Assembly (NCBI GenBank): GCA_900104855.1
Contig: FNSS01000001.1
Coordinates: 2,790,001 to 2,854,000, forward strand
Source: Rhizobiales bacterium GAS188
GTDB taxonomy: Bacteria; Pseudomonadota; Alphaproteobacteria; Rhizobiales; Beijerinckiaceae
Direction: 5' to 3'
DNA length: 64,000 nucleotides
Part shown: piece by piece, positions 8,647-18,412 of the stretch
Layout of the letters: every line of letters begins with the position of its first letter
How positions within the stretch are numbered: position 1 is the first letter of the stretch
Position numbers and translations under genes: made by a program
Notes under the pieces: generated by a model
Databases searched by the model: none
Told to the model about the DNA's origin: nothing
Seen by the model: only the letters and a program-made list of their open reading frames with translations

Positions 8647-10560
8647 ATGTCGATAACTCTCAAAGCCGGTGCCGGCGATCTCGCCGCGACCAAGCGGGCC
8701 TTGGCGCCGGCGGCTCTGGCCTGCATGGGGGTGGTGTTCGGCGATATCGGCACGAGCCCGCTCTATGCGCTGAGAGAAGGCGTGAAGGCCGCAAGCCCGC
8801 AAGGCACCGTTTCGCCTGAAGCTGTGCTCGGCGTCGTCTCCTTGATCTTCTGGTCGCTGATCCTCGTGATCTCGATCAAATATGCGATCCTGATCATGCG
8901 CGCCGACAATCACGGCGAAGGCGGCATCCTCGCCCTGCTGGCGCTGATCTCACCACGCCGGGCGCATCCCAGCCGCCGGCGCACCGTCATCCTGGTGCTC
9001 GGCCTCATCGGGGCGACGCTGCTCTATGGCGACGGCGCCATCACGCCGGCGATCTCGGTGCTCAGCGCCATCGAGGGCATCGAGGTCTATGCGCCGCAAC
9101 TGCACAAGGCGATCGTGCCGCTCACCGTGGTGATCCTGATCCTGCTCTTCCTCATCCAGCGCAAGGGCACCTCCTTCGTCGGCGGCATCTTCGGGCCGAT
9201 CATGCTGTTCTGGTTCGCGATCATCGGCATCCTCGGCCTCGCCGGCATCGTGAGCAACCCGGCGGTGCTCGCAGCGCTCAGCCCCTGGCCGGCCATCACC
9301 TATCTGTTCCACGCAGGCCCCCTGGCGCTCGCGGTCATCGGCGGCGCCTTCCTGGCGGTCACGGGTGGGGAGGCCTTCTATGCCGATATGGGCCATTTCG
9401 GCCCTTTGCCGATCCGCGTCGCCTGGTTCGGCGTGGCGCTTCCCTGCCTCACCTTGAATTATTTCGGGCAGGGCGCGCTGCTCTTGAACGATCCCGCCGC
9501 CATCGAGAACCCCTTTTACCAGCTCGCCCCGCACTGGTCGCATTACGGGCTCGTCCTGCTCTCGACGGTCGCGACCGTGATCGCCTCCCAATCCATCATC
9601 TCCGGCGCCTATTCGCTGACGCAGCAGGCGGTGCAGCTCGGCTTCCTGCCGCGCATGAAAGTCATCCACACCGCGAGCCATGAGATCGGCCAGATCTACG
9701 TCCCGCTGGTGAACTGGGCGCTCGCCGTCGCGACGCTGATCGCGACCATCGGCTTCGGCTCGTCGGACGCGCTCGCCGGCGCCTTCGGCATCGCGGTCTC
9801 GCTGCTGATGGCGATCACCACGCTGCTCGCGACCTTCGTGGCGCTGCATTGGAAGCATAACCGCCTCATCGTCTACACGGTGAATGGCAGCTTCCTTTTG
9901 CTCGACCTTCTGTTCTTCGCCTCGACCTCGACCAAGCTCTTCGATGGCGGCTGGTTCCCGCTCATCCTCTCCTTCGTCATCGCCTTCCTGATGCTGACCT
10001 GGCGCAAGGGCGAGGAGATCCTCGACCACCGCCGCGTCGAGATCCGCCAGAAGTCGGCCCAACTCCTCGAGGAGATCGAGAAGGACCCACCTTTCCGGCT
10101 GCCCGGCACAGCGGTGGTGCTCGGCCGCATGGCCAAGGGCGTCCCCTTGGCGCTGACCCACAATCTCAAGCACAACCGGGTGCTGCAGGAGCATGTCTAT
10201 CTGGTCGCCATCGAAACCAAGGGAATTCCGCGCGTCGCCGACGATCAGAGGGTCGAGGTGACGCCGATCGCCGAGGGACTGACGCGCATCGCGCTGTGGT
10301 TCGGCTATATGGAGCGCCCGGACGTGCCCAAGGGCCTGGCGCTAGCCGTCGCCCAAGGGCTGATCCCGGCCTGCGACCTTGCCAAGGTGACCTATTATAC
10401 CGGGCATGAGACGATCATCCCGGTCTCGCGGATGTCGGGCATGTCCGTCTGGCGCGAGTCGCTGTTTGCATTCATGCATCACAATGCGCAGCGTCCCGGC
10501 ACTTATTTCAACATCCCGAGCGCGCAGATCATGGAAATCGGCATCGAATTCGAGATCTGA
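8647..10560 (+). CDS. kup: KUP/HAK/KT-family potassium uptake protein
   Basis: 637 residues from the ATG at 8647. About twelve hydrophobic helices fill the first 430 residues, followed by a C-terminal cytoplasmic domain of about 190 residues. The family start is intact: GVVFGDIGTSPLYALRE, then YGDGAITPAISVLSAIEG and GGEAFYADMGHFG. It imports K+ with protons across the inner membrane. The in-frame extension upstream to 7981 lies inside tmpB and is an artefact of an open frame. It has no obvious operon partner. Confidence 0.92.
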   Translation: MSITLKAGAGDLAATKRALAPAALACMGVVFGDIGTSPLYALREGVKAASPQGTVSPEAVLGVVSLIFWSLILVISIKYAILIMRADNHGEGGILALLALISPRRAHPSRRRTVILVLGLIGATLLYGDGAITPAISVLSAIEGIEVYAPQLHKAIVPLTVVILILLFLIQRKGTSFVGGIFGPIMLFWFAIIGILGLAGIVSNPAVLAALSPWPAITYLFHAGPLALAVIGGAFLAVTGGEAFYADMGHFGPLPIRVAWFGVALPCLTLNYFGQGALLLNDPAAIENPFYQLAPHWSHYGLVLLSTVATVIASQSIISGAYSLTQQAVQLGFLPRMKVIHTASHEIGQIYVPLVNWALAVATLIATIGFGSSDALAGAFGIAVSLLMAITTLLATFVALHWKHNRLIVYTVNGSFLLLDLLFFASTSTKLFDGGWFPLILSFVIAFLMLTWRKGEEILDHRRVEIRQKSAQLLEEIEKDPPFRLPGTAVVLGRMAKGVPLALTHNLKHNRVLQEHVYLVAIETKGIPRVADDQRVEVTPIAEGLTRIALWFGYMERPDVPKGLALAVAQGLIPACDLAKVTYYTGHETIIPVSRMSGMSVWRESLFAFMHHNAQRPGTYFNIPSAQIMEIGIEFEI

Positions 10561-10659
10561 GAGCGCCTACTCTTGCGATGGAGAGCCGGTCCGGGCTCGA
10601 CTTTGGGCCGGTCGATGCCTAACTCGTCGGCGCTAACGCCAATCCTTGGGAGCGTCAGG

Positions 10660-12036
<1,377 letters not shown>

Positions 12037-12056
12037 GGGGGGCCTTCCTGCGCTCA

Positions 12057-12084
12057 CCTTCTCCCGCCCTTTTGCGCGAGAAGG
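12057..12084. repeat. Dispersed palindrome between convergent fumC and transaminase gene
   Basis: CCTTCTCCCGC and GCGCGAGAAGG, a diverged copy with one arm mismatch. It fills the 58-base gap between convergent genes and could act as a bidirectional terminator. Confidence 0.65.
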
Positions 12085-12094
12085 AAGCGCCCTG

Positions 12095-12964
12095 CTACAG
12101 CGCCGAGTTCGCCCTGGCCTCCTGGCGCGCCGCCTCGATATAGATGTCGCGCAGGCGGCGAACGACCGGGCCGGGCTGGCCGCCGCCGATCCGGCGACCA
12201 TCGACTTCGACCACCGCCTTGACGAAGCTCGTGGCGCTCGTGACAAAGCATTCCTGCGCGGCGAACACCTCGTCGAGCGTGAACAGGCGCTCCTCGATCG
12301 CCAGCTCCTTCTCGCGGGCGAGCCGGATCACCGATTGGCGCGTGATGCCGGGCAGGATGGCGTTTGAGTTCGGCCGCGTCACGATGCGCCCCTCCTCGGT
12401 GACGATGAACACCGTCGAGGAGCCGCCTTCGGTCACCACGCCGTCCTCATGCATGATGGCCTCCTGGCATCCGGCCGCGGCCGCCGCCTGCTTGGCCAGC
12501 ACCTGGGCGAGCAGCGCCACGCTCTTGATGTCGCGACGCGCCCAGCGGATATCTGCGACCGCATGCAGCTTGATGCCGGAGACGGATTTCGGATCGTCGA
12601 CCATGACGCGCGCCTGGGTGAACATCACGAGGCTCGGCTTGGCATCGGCCGGGAAGGCGAACTCGCGGTCCGCGGCGCCACGAGTCACCTGCAGGTAGAT
12701 CGAGCCCTCGACCAGGCGGTTGCGCGAGATCAGCTCCTTTTGCACCTTGACGATCTCGGCCTTGGAGCAGGGCATCGCGAGATGGATCTCGCCAAGCGAG
12801 CGCTCGAGCCTGGCGAGATGCGCGTCATTGTCGACGAGCCCGCCATCGAGCACCGCGCTGACCTCGTAGATGCCGTCGGCGAAGATGAAGCCGCGATCGA
12901 AGATCGAGATCTTCGCTTCCGCTTCGGGGACGAAAGCCCCGTTGACATAGACGATGCGGGACAA
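12095..12964 (-). CDS. dat: D-amino acid aminotransferase (fold-type IV PLP enzyme)
   Basis: 289 residues. The PLP lysine is in RRDIKSVALLAQVLAKQ, the usual D-alanine transaminase motif; EGGSSTVFIV and ILPGITRQSVI follow as in the family. It transfers amino groups between D-amino acids and 2-oxoacids and can supply D-Glu or D-Ala. Branched-chain aminotransferase (IlvE) is the main alternative, but the N-terminus (YVNGAFVPEAEAKISIFDRGF) and the 'DIKS' motif favour Dat. It is divergent from the DapA-like gene with a 176-base intergenic region. Confidence 0.85.
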   Translation of the reverse strand: MSRIVYVNGAFVPEAEAKISIFDRGFIFADGIYEVSAVLDGGLVDNDAHLARLERSLGEIHLAMPCSKAEIVKVQKELISRNRLVEGSIYLQVTRGAADREFAFPADAKPSLVMFTQARVMVDDPKSVSGIKLHAVADIRWARRDIKSVALLAQVLAKQAAAAAGCQEAIMHEDGVVTEGGSSTVFIVTEEGRIVTRPNSNAILPGITRQSVIRLAREKELAIEERLFTLDEVFAAQECFVTSATSFVKAVVEVDGRRIGGGQPGPVVRRLRDIYIEAARQEARANSAL

Positions 12965-13140
12965 GGCGCGGCTCCTCGAGGCAGGTTGCGACGATGAGGC
13001 GACATAAGCCGCAAAACCATTGGCTGCAATTCTCTTGGCCGCAAATTTCGCTTGCGCCAGCAGCCAAATTTCTCTTGCGCTAGCTTTTTTCTGGGCCTTT
13101 TATCGCGCGCCTCGCTAAAGAACACCCTTCCGGAGGTGAC

Positions 13141-14088
13141 ATGCCGCAGCTGACGACCGACGCCTCAGGCGTCCATGTGATCGCGCCGACGCCTTTCGAC
13201 GAGACGGGCGCGCTCGACCTCGTCTCGACGGCCAAGATGGTGGATCGCTACCTCGCAGCGGGCGCCACCGGCCTCACCATCCTCGGCATCATGGGCGAGG
13301 CGCCGAAGCTGACGGCCGCCGAATCCCGCCTCTTCGTCAAGGAGGTGCTGGCGCGCGTCGGTGGGCGGGTGGCTGTGACGGTCGGCGTCTCCTCGCCGGG
13401 CTTTGCGGCGATGAGCGACCTCACCAAAGCCGTGATGGATATGGGCGCCTCGGGCGTCATGATCGCACCCACCCCGGCGCTGCGCACCGACGACCAGATC
13501 GTTTCCTATTTCGCCGATGCCGCCGAGGCCATCGGCGCTGATGTGCCGTTCGTGCTGCAGGATTACCCGCAGACCACCAATGTGGTCATGACGCCCAAGG
13601 TGATCGCGCGCATCATCACGGCGAACTCGTCCTGCGTCATGCTCAAGCATGAGGATTGGCCGGGCCTCGACAAGATCACCAGCTTGCGGCGCATGCAGGC
13701 GGCAGGCGAGCTGCGCCGCGTCTCGATCCTGGTCGGCAATGGCGGCATGTTCCTCCCCTACGAGATGGAACGCGGCGCCGACGGCGCGATGACGGGCTAT
13801 GCCTATCCGGAGATGCTGGTCGGCGTCGTGGCGCTGTGCCGGGGCGGCAAACGGGCCGAGGCGCATGACCTGTTCGACCGGCATCTGCCGCTGGTGCGCT
13901 ACGAGACGCAGCCGGGCATCGGGCTCGCCGTGCGCAAATATGTGCTGAAGCGGCGTGGATTCATCGCCCATGACACGCAGCGCAAGCCCGGGCCGAAATT
14001 ATCGACCGAGACCATCGCCGATATCGAATGGCTGATGGCGCGCATCGAAGCACCGCAAGCCGCCCGGGCGCAGGGCATTGCCGCATAG
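13141..14088 (+). CDS. DapA-like class I aldolase/lyase (dihydrodipicolinate synthase family)
   Basis: 315 residues forming a TIM barrel. The Schiff-base lysine is in CVMLKHEDWPG and the catalytic Tyr in VLQDYPQTTNV. The phosphate-binding loop region reads LGIMGEAPKLTAAE; true DapA has 'GTTGE', so this is a paralogue acting on another oxoacid. The SD CGGAGGTG sits right before the ATG. The neighbouring SDR gene, 39 bases downstream, is likely co-transcribed and could oxidise or reduce the same compound. The substrate is unknown. Confidence 0.78.
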   Translation: MPQLTTDASGVHVIAPTPFDETGALDLVSTAKMVDRYLAAGATGLTILGIMGEAPKLTAAESRLFVKEVLARVGGRVAVTVGVSSPGFAAMSDLTKAVMDMGASGVMIAPTPALRTDDQIVSYFADAAEAIGADVPFVLQDYPQTTNVVMTPKVIARIITANSSCVMLKHEDWPGLDKITSLRRMQAAGELRRVSILVGNGGMFLPYEMERGADGAMTGYAYPEMLVGVVALCRGGKRAEAHDLFDRHLPLVRYETQPGIGLAVRKYVLKRRGFIAHDTQRKPGPKLSTETIADIEWLMARIEAPQAARAQGIAA

Positions 14089-14127
14089 AGAGCTGGCCGC
14101 CCAAAGAACTGGCCGCACAAGGAACGG

Positions 14128-14907
14128 ATGAGCCGCATGAAGATCGGGTTGAAGGATAAGCGCGCTTTGGTGCTGGGCGCGAGCAAAGGGCTCGGCTTCG
14201 GCATCGCCAAGGGGCTAGCCGAAGAAGGCGCCAAAGTCGCGATCGCCAGCCGCACGCTGGAAGCCGCGAGCGCCGCCGCCGCCAAGATCGGCGCCAAGGG
14301 CTTTGCCTGCGATACCGGCAAGCTCGAGCAGGTCGAGGCGCTGCATGCGGCCGTCGTCAAAGATCTCGGCGGCATCGACATCCTGGTGCTGAATTCCGGC
14401 GGGCCACCGCCCGGCGGCGCCCAAGGCGTGTCGAGCGCCCAATGGCGCAGCTCCTTCGAAGGCATGTTCGTGGGGCTGGTGCGGCTCGCCGATCTCGCCC
14501 TGCCCGGCATGATCGAGCGCCAATGGGGCCGCATCATCTCGGTGATCTCGTCTGGCGTGATCGAGCCGATCCCCAATCTCGCCATCTCCAACGCCATCCG
14601 GCCGGCGCTCGTCGGCTGGGGCAAGTCGCTGGCGAACGAGGTGGCGCGCCACGGCATCACCGTCAACGCGGTGGCGCCGGGACGCATCGCCACCGACCGC
14701 TTGACCCAGCTCGACAAGGCCAATGCCGAGAAACAGGGCAAATCGGTCGCCGAGATGGAAGCCGCCGCCAAATCGCGCATCCCGGCCGGCCGTTACGGCG
14801 CGGTCGAGGAATACGCCAATGCGGCCGTGTTCCTGGCAAGCGAGGCCGCCGCCTATATGACCGGATCGATCCTGCGGGTCGATGGCGGACAGATCGCCAG
14901 CCACTGA
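14128..14907 (+). CDS. Atypical short-chain dehydrogenase/reductase-like protein
   Basis: 259 residues with a good Rossmann fold: LVLGASKGLGFGIAKGLAEE for cofactor, LNSGGPPPGG in place of NNAG, and an intact C-terminal YMTGSILRVDGGQ. The catalytic YxxxK is missing: NLAISNAIRPALVGWGKSLA aligns Ser and Arg at the Tyr and Lys positions. A subfamily with this 'LxxSNxxR' pattern is widespread, so the change is not a sequencing error. Enzymatic activity is therefore uncertain. The ATG at 14128 is followed by a second in-frame ATG at 14137. It lies in an apparent operon with the DapA-like gene. Confidence 0.82.
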   Translation: MSRMKIGLKDKRALVLGASKGLGFGIAKGLAEEGAKVAIASRTLEAASAAAAKIGAKGFACDTGKLEQVEALHAAVVKDLGGIDILVLNSGGPPPGGAQGVSSAQWRSSFEGMFVGLVRLADLALPGMIERQWGRIISVISSGVIEPIPNLAISNAIRPALVGWGKSLANEVARHGITVNAVAPGRIATDRLTQLDKANAEKQGKSVAEMEAAAKSRIPAGRYGAVEEYANAAVFLASEAAAYMTGSILRVDGGQIASH

Positions 14908-15037
14908 GCCTCTGGCGTGACTGCACCGTTAAGGCCGCGTTCACCACGACGACGCCACAGTCTTGGCCCCAGGGTCGATCCTTCCGCTGGTAAGCGATAG
15001 CCCTGCCCGCATCGGGGGGATCACGGACGAACGAGCC

Positions 15038-15829
15038 ATGTGCCGATTCCTCGCCTATCGCGGGGCGACGATCTTCCTCGAAGACCTCGTCTCCTCGCCC
15101 TGCCATTCGCTCATCCGCCAATCGCTCAGCGCGGAAGAATCGAAGGCCCCCACCAATGGCGACGGGTTTGGCGTCGGCTGGTACGGCGAGCGCGACGAAC
15201 CCGGCCATTATCGCGAGGTGAGGCCAGCCTGGTCGGACGAGAACCTTTTGTCGCTGGCGCGCCAGGTGCGCTCGGGATTGTTCTTCGCCCATGTGCGGGC
15301 CGCAACGGGCACCGCCACCACCCGCGCCAATTGCCACCCCTTCGTGCGCGGCCGCTTCATGTTCATGCATAACGGCCAGGTCGGCGGCTGGAGCCGGGTG
15401 CGGCGCGCCATCGAGAGCCTCATTCCGGACGAGCTCTATCTCGACCGGCTCGGCACCACGGACTCGGAAGCCCTGTTCCTGCGCATCCTCGCCCGCATCG
15501 ACGAAGGCCTGGCGCCGCTCGACGCCATGCAGGCGACGCTCGCCGAGGCGCGCTCCCTGATGCGCAAGGCCGGCGTCAAGGAGGCCTTGCGCTTCGCGGC
15601 CGCCCTCACCGACGGGCGCGACCTGTTCGCGGTGCGCTGGGCGAGCGACGACAAGCCGCCGAGCCTCTATCTGTGCGAGCGCGAGGACTGCGTCATCGTC
15701 GCCTCCGAGCCGGTCGACGAGGCCCGCGAATGCTGGCAGGCGCTCGGTCCGCACAGCGCCCTGATCGCCAGGGCGGGCGAAACGGCGCGCATTGCCCCCT
15801 TCGAGATCGAGAAGGCCGCGGCCGCTTGA
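15038..15829 (+). CDS. Class II glutamine amidotransferase (YafJ-like)
   Basis: 263 residues. The protein starts MCRFLAYRG, placing the N-terminal nucleophile Cys at residue 2, which fixes the start at 15038. NGDGFGVGWYG, FAHVRAATGTATTRANCHPF and FMHNGQVGGW are the glutaminase motifs. The domain releases ammonia from glutamine or hydrolyses gamma-glutamyl bonds; no synthase domain is attached. YafJ and EgtC are the nearest types; the target is unknown. It stands alone downstream of the SDR gene. Confidence 0.85.
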   Translation: MCRFLAYRGATIFLEDLVSSPCHSLIRQSLSAEESKAPTNGDGFGVGWYGERDEPGHYREVRPAWSDENLLSLARQVRSGLFFAHVRAATGTATTRANCHPFVRGRFMFMHNGQVGGWSRVRRAIESLIPDELYLDRLGTTDSEALFLRILARIDEGLAPLDAMQATLAEARSLMRKAGVKEALRFAAALTDGRDLFAVRWASDDKPPSLYLCEREDCVIVASEPVDEARECWQALGPHSALIARAGETARIAPFEIEKAAAA

Positions 15830-15833
15830 TCAG

Positions 15834-15908
15834 GGCGAGTAGCGAATGGCGAATAGCGAGTGACCGTCGACCGCTCAAACCCCCACTACTCGCCATTCGC
15901 TACTCGCC
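15834..15908. repeat. Inverted repeat with internal tandem units
   Basis: A 19-base arm, GGCGAGTAGCGAATGGCGA (15834-15852), has its exact reverse complement at 15890-15908. Within each arm the units 'GCGAATG' and 'GCGAGTAG' alternate, so it is a tandem and inverted repeat. It lies between the amidotransferase gene and PBP1a. Confidence 0.8.
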
Positions 15909-16009
15909 ATTCACCCTCCGTCCGCTTTACCGCACCTTAATCCGCCACATTCACAGTCGAGACGAAAGCTCGGCTCGGGACATGGTGAACGGGTAGGGTA
16001 CAAGCCTCG

Positions 16010-18307
16010 ATGGGGTATGGCGGACGTGGAGCGAATTCCCGCCCGCGCCGGGAGCCGTCCTTTGGCGCCGGTCGCGGTGGTGAGGATTTGCGCCTGGCTC
16101 CGGAGGATCGCGCCGTCCAGCCGCGCAAATCGGGCGGCCAATCGCCGCAAGCGGGCCGGGCCGCCGCGGATCGGCCCCCGTCGCGCGCCAAGGCCTCATC
16201 CGGCGGCTCGGGCGGCAATCGCGGCCGTTCGCGCCGCGGCAAGGCCGGAAACCGCTCGCTGATCAAGCGCCTGTTCGTCTGGTGCCTGACGCTCGGCGTC
16301 TGGGGAACGATCGCGCTTGCCTGCCTCGTCGGCTATTATTTCACCAAGCTGCCGCCGATCGACCAGCTCGCAGTGCCCAAACGGCCGCCGAATATCGCCA
16401 TTCTGGCTTCCGACGGCACGCTGATCGCCAATCGCGGCGAGACGGGCGGGCGCACCATCTCCCTGACGGAACTGCCGGCCTATGCACCGAAGGCCTTCGT
16501 CGCCATCGAGGATCGGCGCTTCTACAAGCATTTCGGCATCGATCCGCTCGGCCTGGCGCGCGCCATGGCGGTCATGGCCTGGCGGCGCGGCCATGGCGGA
16601 TTGCAGGGCGGCTCGACGCTCACCCAGCAGCTCGCCAAGAACCTGTTCCTGACCCAGGAGCGCACCTTGTCCCGCAAGATCCAGGAGGCGATCCTGGCTG
16701 TGTGGCTCGAGCGCAAATACACCAAGGACCAGATTCTCGAGCTCTATCTCAATCGCGTCTATTTCGGCGCCGGCGCCTACGGCCTTGAGGCCGCGGCGCA
16801 ACGCTATTTCTCGAAGCCCGCTCGCGCCTTGTCGCTCGCCGAAGCGGCGACGCTCGCCGGCGTCGTGCAGGCGCCGGGTCGGCTGGCCCCGAACCGCAAT
16901 CCGGACGCGGCCGAAAAGCGCGCCTCGATCGTCATCGCCGATATGCGCGATCAGGGCTTCATCACCGACGGCATGGCCAAGATCGCCCTGGGGCATCCGG
17001 CCCAAGCGGTCGAGAATGTCGGGGGGAGCGCTGCGAATTACGCGGCCGATTACGTCATGGACGCGCTCGACGAGAAGATCGGCGCGCTCGAAGGCGACAT
17101 GACGGTCGCGACCACGCTCGACAGCCGCATGCAGTCGCTCGCCGAGCACGTGCTCGGCGAAGAGCTCGACGCCAAGGGCGCGAAGCTCGATGTCAGCCAG
17201 GGTGCGCTCGTGGCGCTGGCGCCGGACGGCGCCGTGAAGGCGCTGGTCGGCGGACGCGACTACACCAAGAGCCAGTTCAACCGCGCCACTTCGGCGCGCC
17301 GCCAGCCGGGCTCCTCCTTCAAGCCCTTCACCTATCTGACCGCCATCGAGCACGGCCTCACCCCCGACTCGGTGCGCGAGGACGCGCCGGTCAACATCAA
17401 GGGCTGGATGCCCGAGAACTACACGCATCAATATTTCGGGCAGGTGACGCTGCGACAGGCGCTCGCCATGTCGCTGAACACCGTGGCGGTGCGGCTCGCC
17501 AATGAGTTCGGGCCGAAGGCGGTCGCGGCGACCGCGACGCGGCTCGGCATCCAGAGCCAGCTGCAAGCGACGCCCTCGATCGCGCTCGGCACCTCCGAGG
17601 TCACGCCGCTCGAGCTGGTCGGCGCCTATGCGCCCTTCGCCAATGGCGGGCTCGGCGTCGAACCGCATGTGATCACGAGCGTCAAATCGGCCTCGGGCCA
17701 GATCCTCTTCCGCCAGCCGGTCGAGAGCCATGGCCGCGTCATCGACCAGAACGCGCAATCCATGATGGTCGACATGATGCGCGAGACCATGCGCAGCGGC
17801 ACGGCGCGCAAATACGAGATCGCCAATTGGGATACGGCCGGCAAGACCGGCACCACCCAGGACTATCGCGACGCCTGGTTCGTCGGTTACTCGGCCACCC
17901 TTGTGACCGGGGTCTGGGTCGGCAATGACGATGATTCGCCGATGAAGAAGGTGACGGGCGGCGGCTTGCCGGCCGAGATCTGGAACCGCTTCATGCGGGC
18001 GGCTCTCGCCGGCTCGACTCCCGTGCCCTTGCCGACGGTGCAGTGGGAACGTGCCCCCGGCCTCGCCGATCCGTCACCGCCGCTGGCCTCAGGCCCGGCC
18101 CCGATCAACCCCGGCGGCGGCGCACCGCCCTCCGTGCAACCCGGCCCGCTGGTGCTCAATGCCGGCGGCGTCGCCGGCCAGGCCCAGCCCATTGCGGGCG
18201 GCGTGCCGCGGCCGCCGGCCCCGATCCCGAACGTATCGTCGGATCGCACCTGGGCGCCCCCACCGCCACGCCAGAAAAGCCTCTTCGACGCGCTCTTCGG
18301 CAATTGA
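16010..18307 (+). CDS. Bifunctional penicillin-binding protein 1A
   Basis: 765 residues. A basic, Gly/Arg-rich cytoplasmic tail of about 80 residues precedes one transmembrane helix (LFVWCLTLGVWGTIALACLV). The GT51 transglycosylase domain follows (AIEDRRFYKHFGID with the catalytic Glu, then GGSTLTQQLAKNLFL), then the transpeptidase domain with SSFK, SLNT and KTGTT motifs. It polymerises and crosslinks peptidoglycan in the periplasm. The C-terminal Pro/Gly-rich tail is probably disordered. The GT51 start and TM segment agree with ATG 16010; a shorter start inside the basic tail is possible. Confidence 0.92.
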   Translation: MGYGGRGANSRPRREPSFGAGRGGEDLRLAPEDRAVQPRKSGGQSPQAGRAAADRPPSRAKASSGGSGGNRGRSRRGKAGNRSLIKRLFVWCLTLGVWGTIALACLVGYYFTKLPPIDQLAVPKRPPNIAILASDGTLIANRGETGGRTISLTELPAYAPKAFVAIEDRRFYKHFGIDPLGLARAMAVMAWRRGHGGLQGGSTLTQQLAKNLFLTQERTLSRKIQEAILAVWLERKYTKDQILELYLNRVYFGAGAYGLEAAAQRYFSKPARALSLAEAATLAGVVQAPGRLAPNRNPDAAEKRASIVIADMRDQGFITDGMAKIALGHPAQAVENVGGSAANYAADYVMDALDEKIGALEGDMTVATTLDSRMQSLAEHVLGEELDAKGAKLDVSQGALVALAPDGAVKALVGGRDYTKSQFNRATSARRQPGSSFKPFTYLTAIEHGLTPDSVREDAPVNIKGWMPENYTHQYFGQVTLRQALAMSLNTVAVRLANEFGPKAVAATATRLGIQSQLQATPSIALGTSEVTPLELVGAYAPFANGGLGVEPHVITSVKSASGQILFRQPVESHGRVIDQNAQSMMVDMMRETMRSGTARKYEIANWDTAGKTGTTQDYRDAWFVGYSATLVTGVWVGNDDDSPMKKVTGGGLPAEIWNRFMRAALAGSTPVPLPTVQWERAPGLADPSPPLASGPAPINPGGGAPPSVQPGPLVLNAGGVAGQAQPIAGGVPRPPAPIPNVSSDRTWAPPPPRQKSLFDALFGN

Positions 18308-18350
18308 CGTCGCGTTGAGCCTATCTCGGTGAGGCTGTGAACAAAGCGCC

Positions 18351-18380
18351 TGGCCGGCCGCTTTTCAGGGCGGCCGGCCA
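18351..18380. terminator. Hairpin between convergent PBP1a and kinase genes
   Basis: TGGCCGGCCGC (18351-18361) pairs perfectly with GCGGCCGGCCA (18370-18380) around an 8-base loop containing TTTT. The placement between convergent stop codons fits a bidirectional terminator, though no long T tract follows. Confidence 0.6.
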
Positions 18381-18412
18381 AGCAGGGGCGTCCCCGACAC
18401 CCCTCCCGTCAC

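Noticed and set aside
13141-14088. True dihydrodipicolinate synthase (DapA)
   Set aside because: The GTTGE phosphate loop is replaced by GIMGE and the gene context is not lysine synthesis; a paralogous lyase is more likely.
15834-15908. CRISPR array
   Set aside because: Units are very short, partly inverted, and have no regular spacers; no cas genes are present.
16196-17758. 520-codon minus-strand open frame opposite PBP1a
   Set aside because: It is antisense to intact GT51 and transpeptidase motifs and has no recognisable domain.
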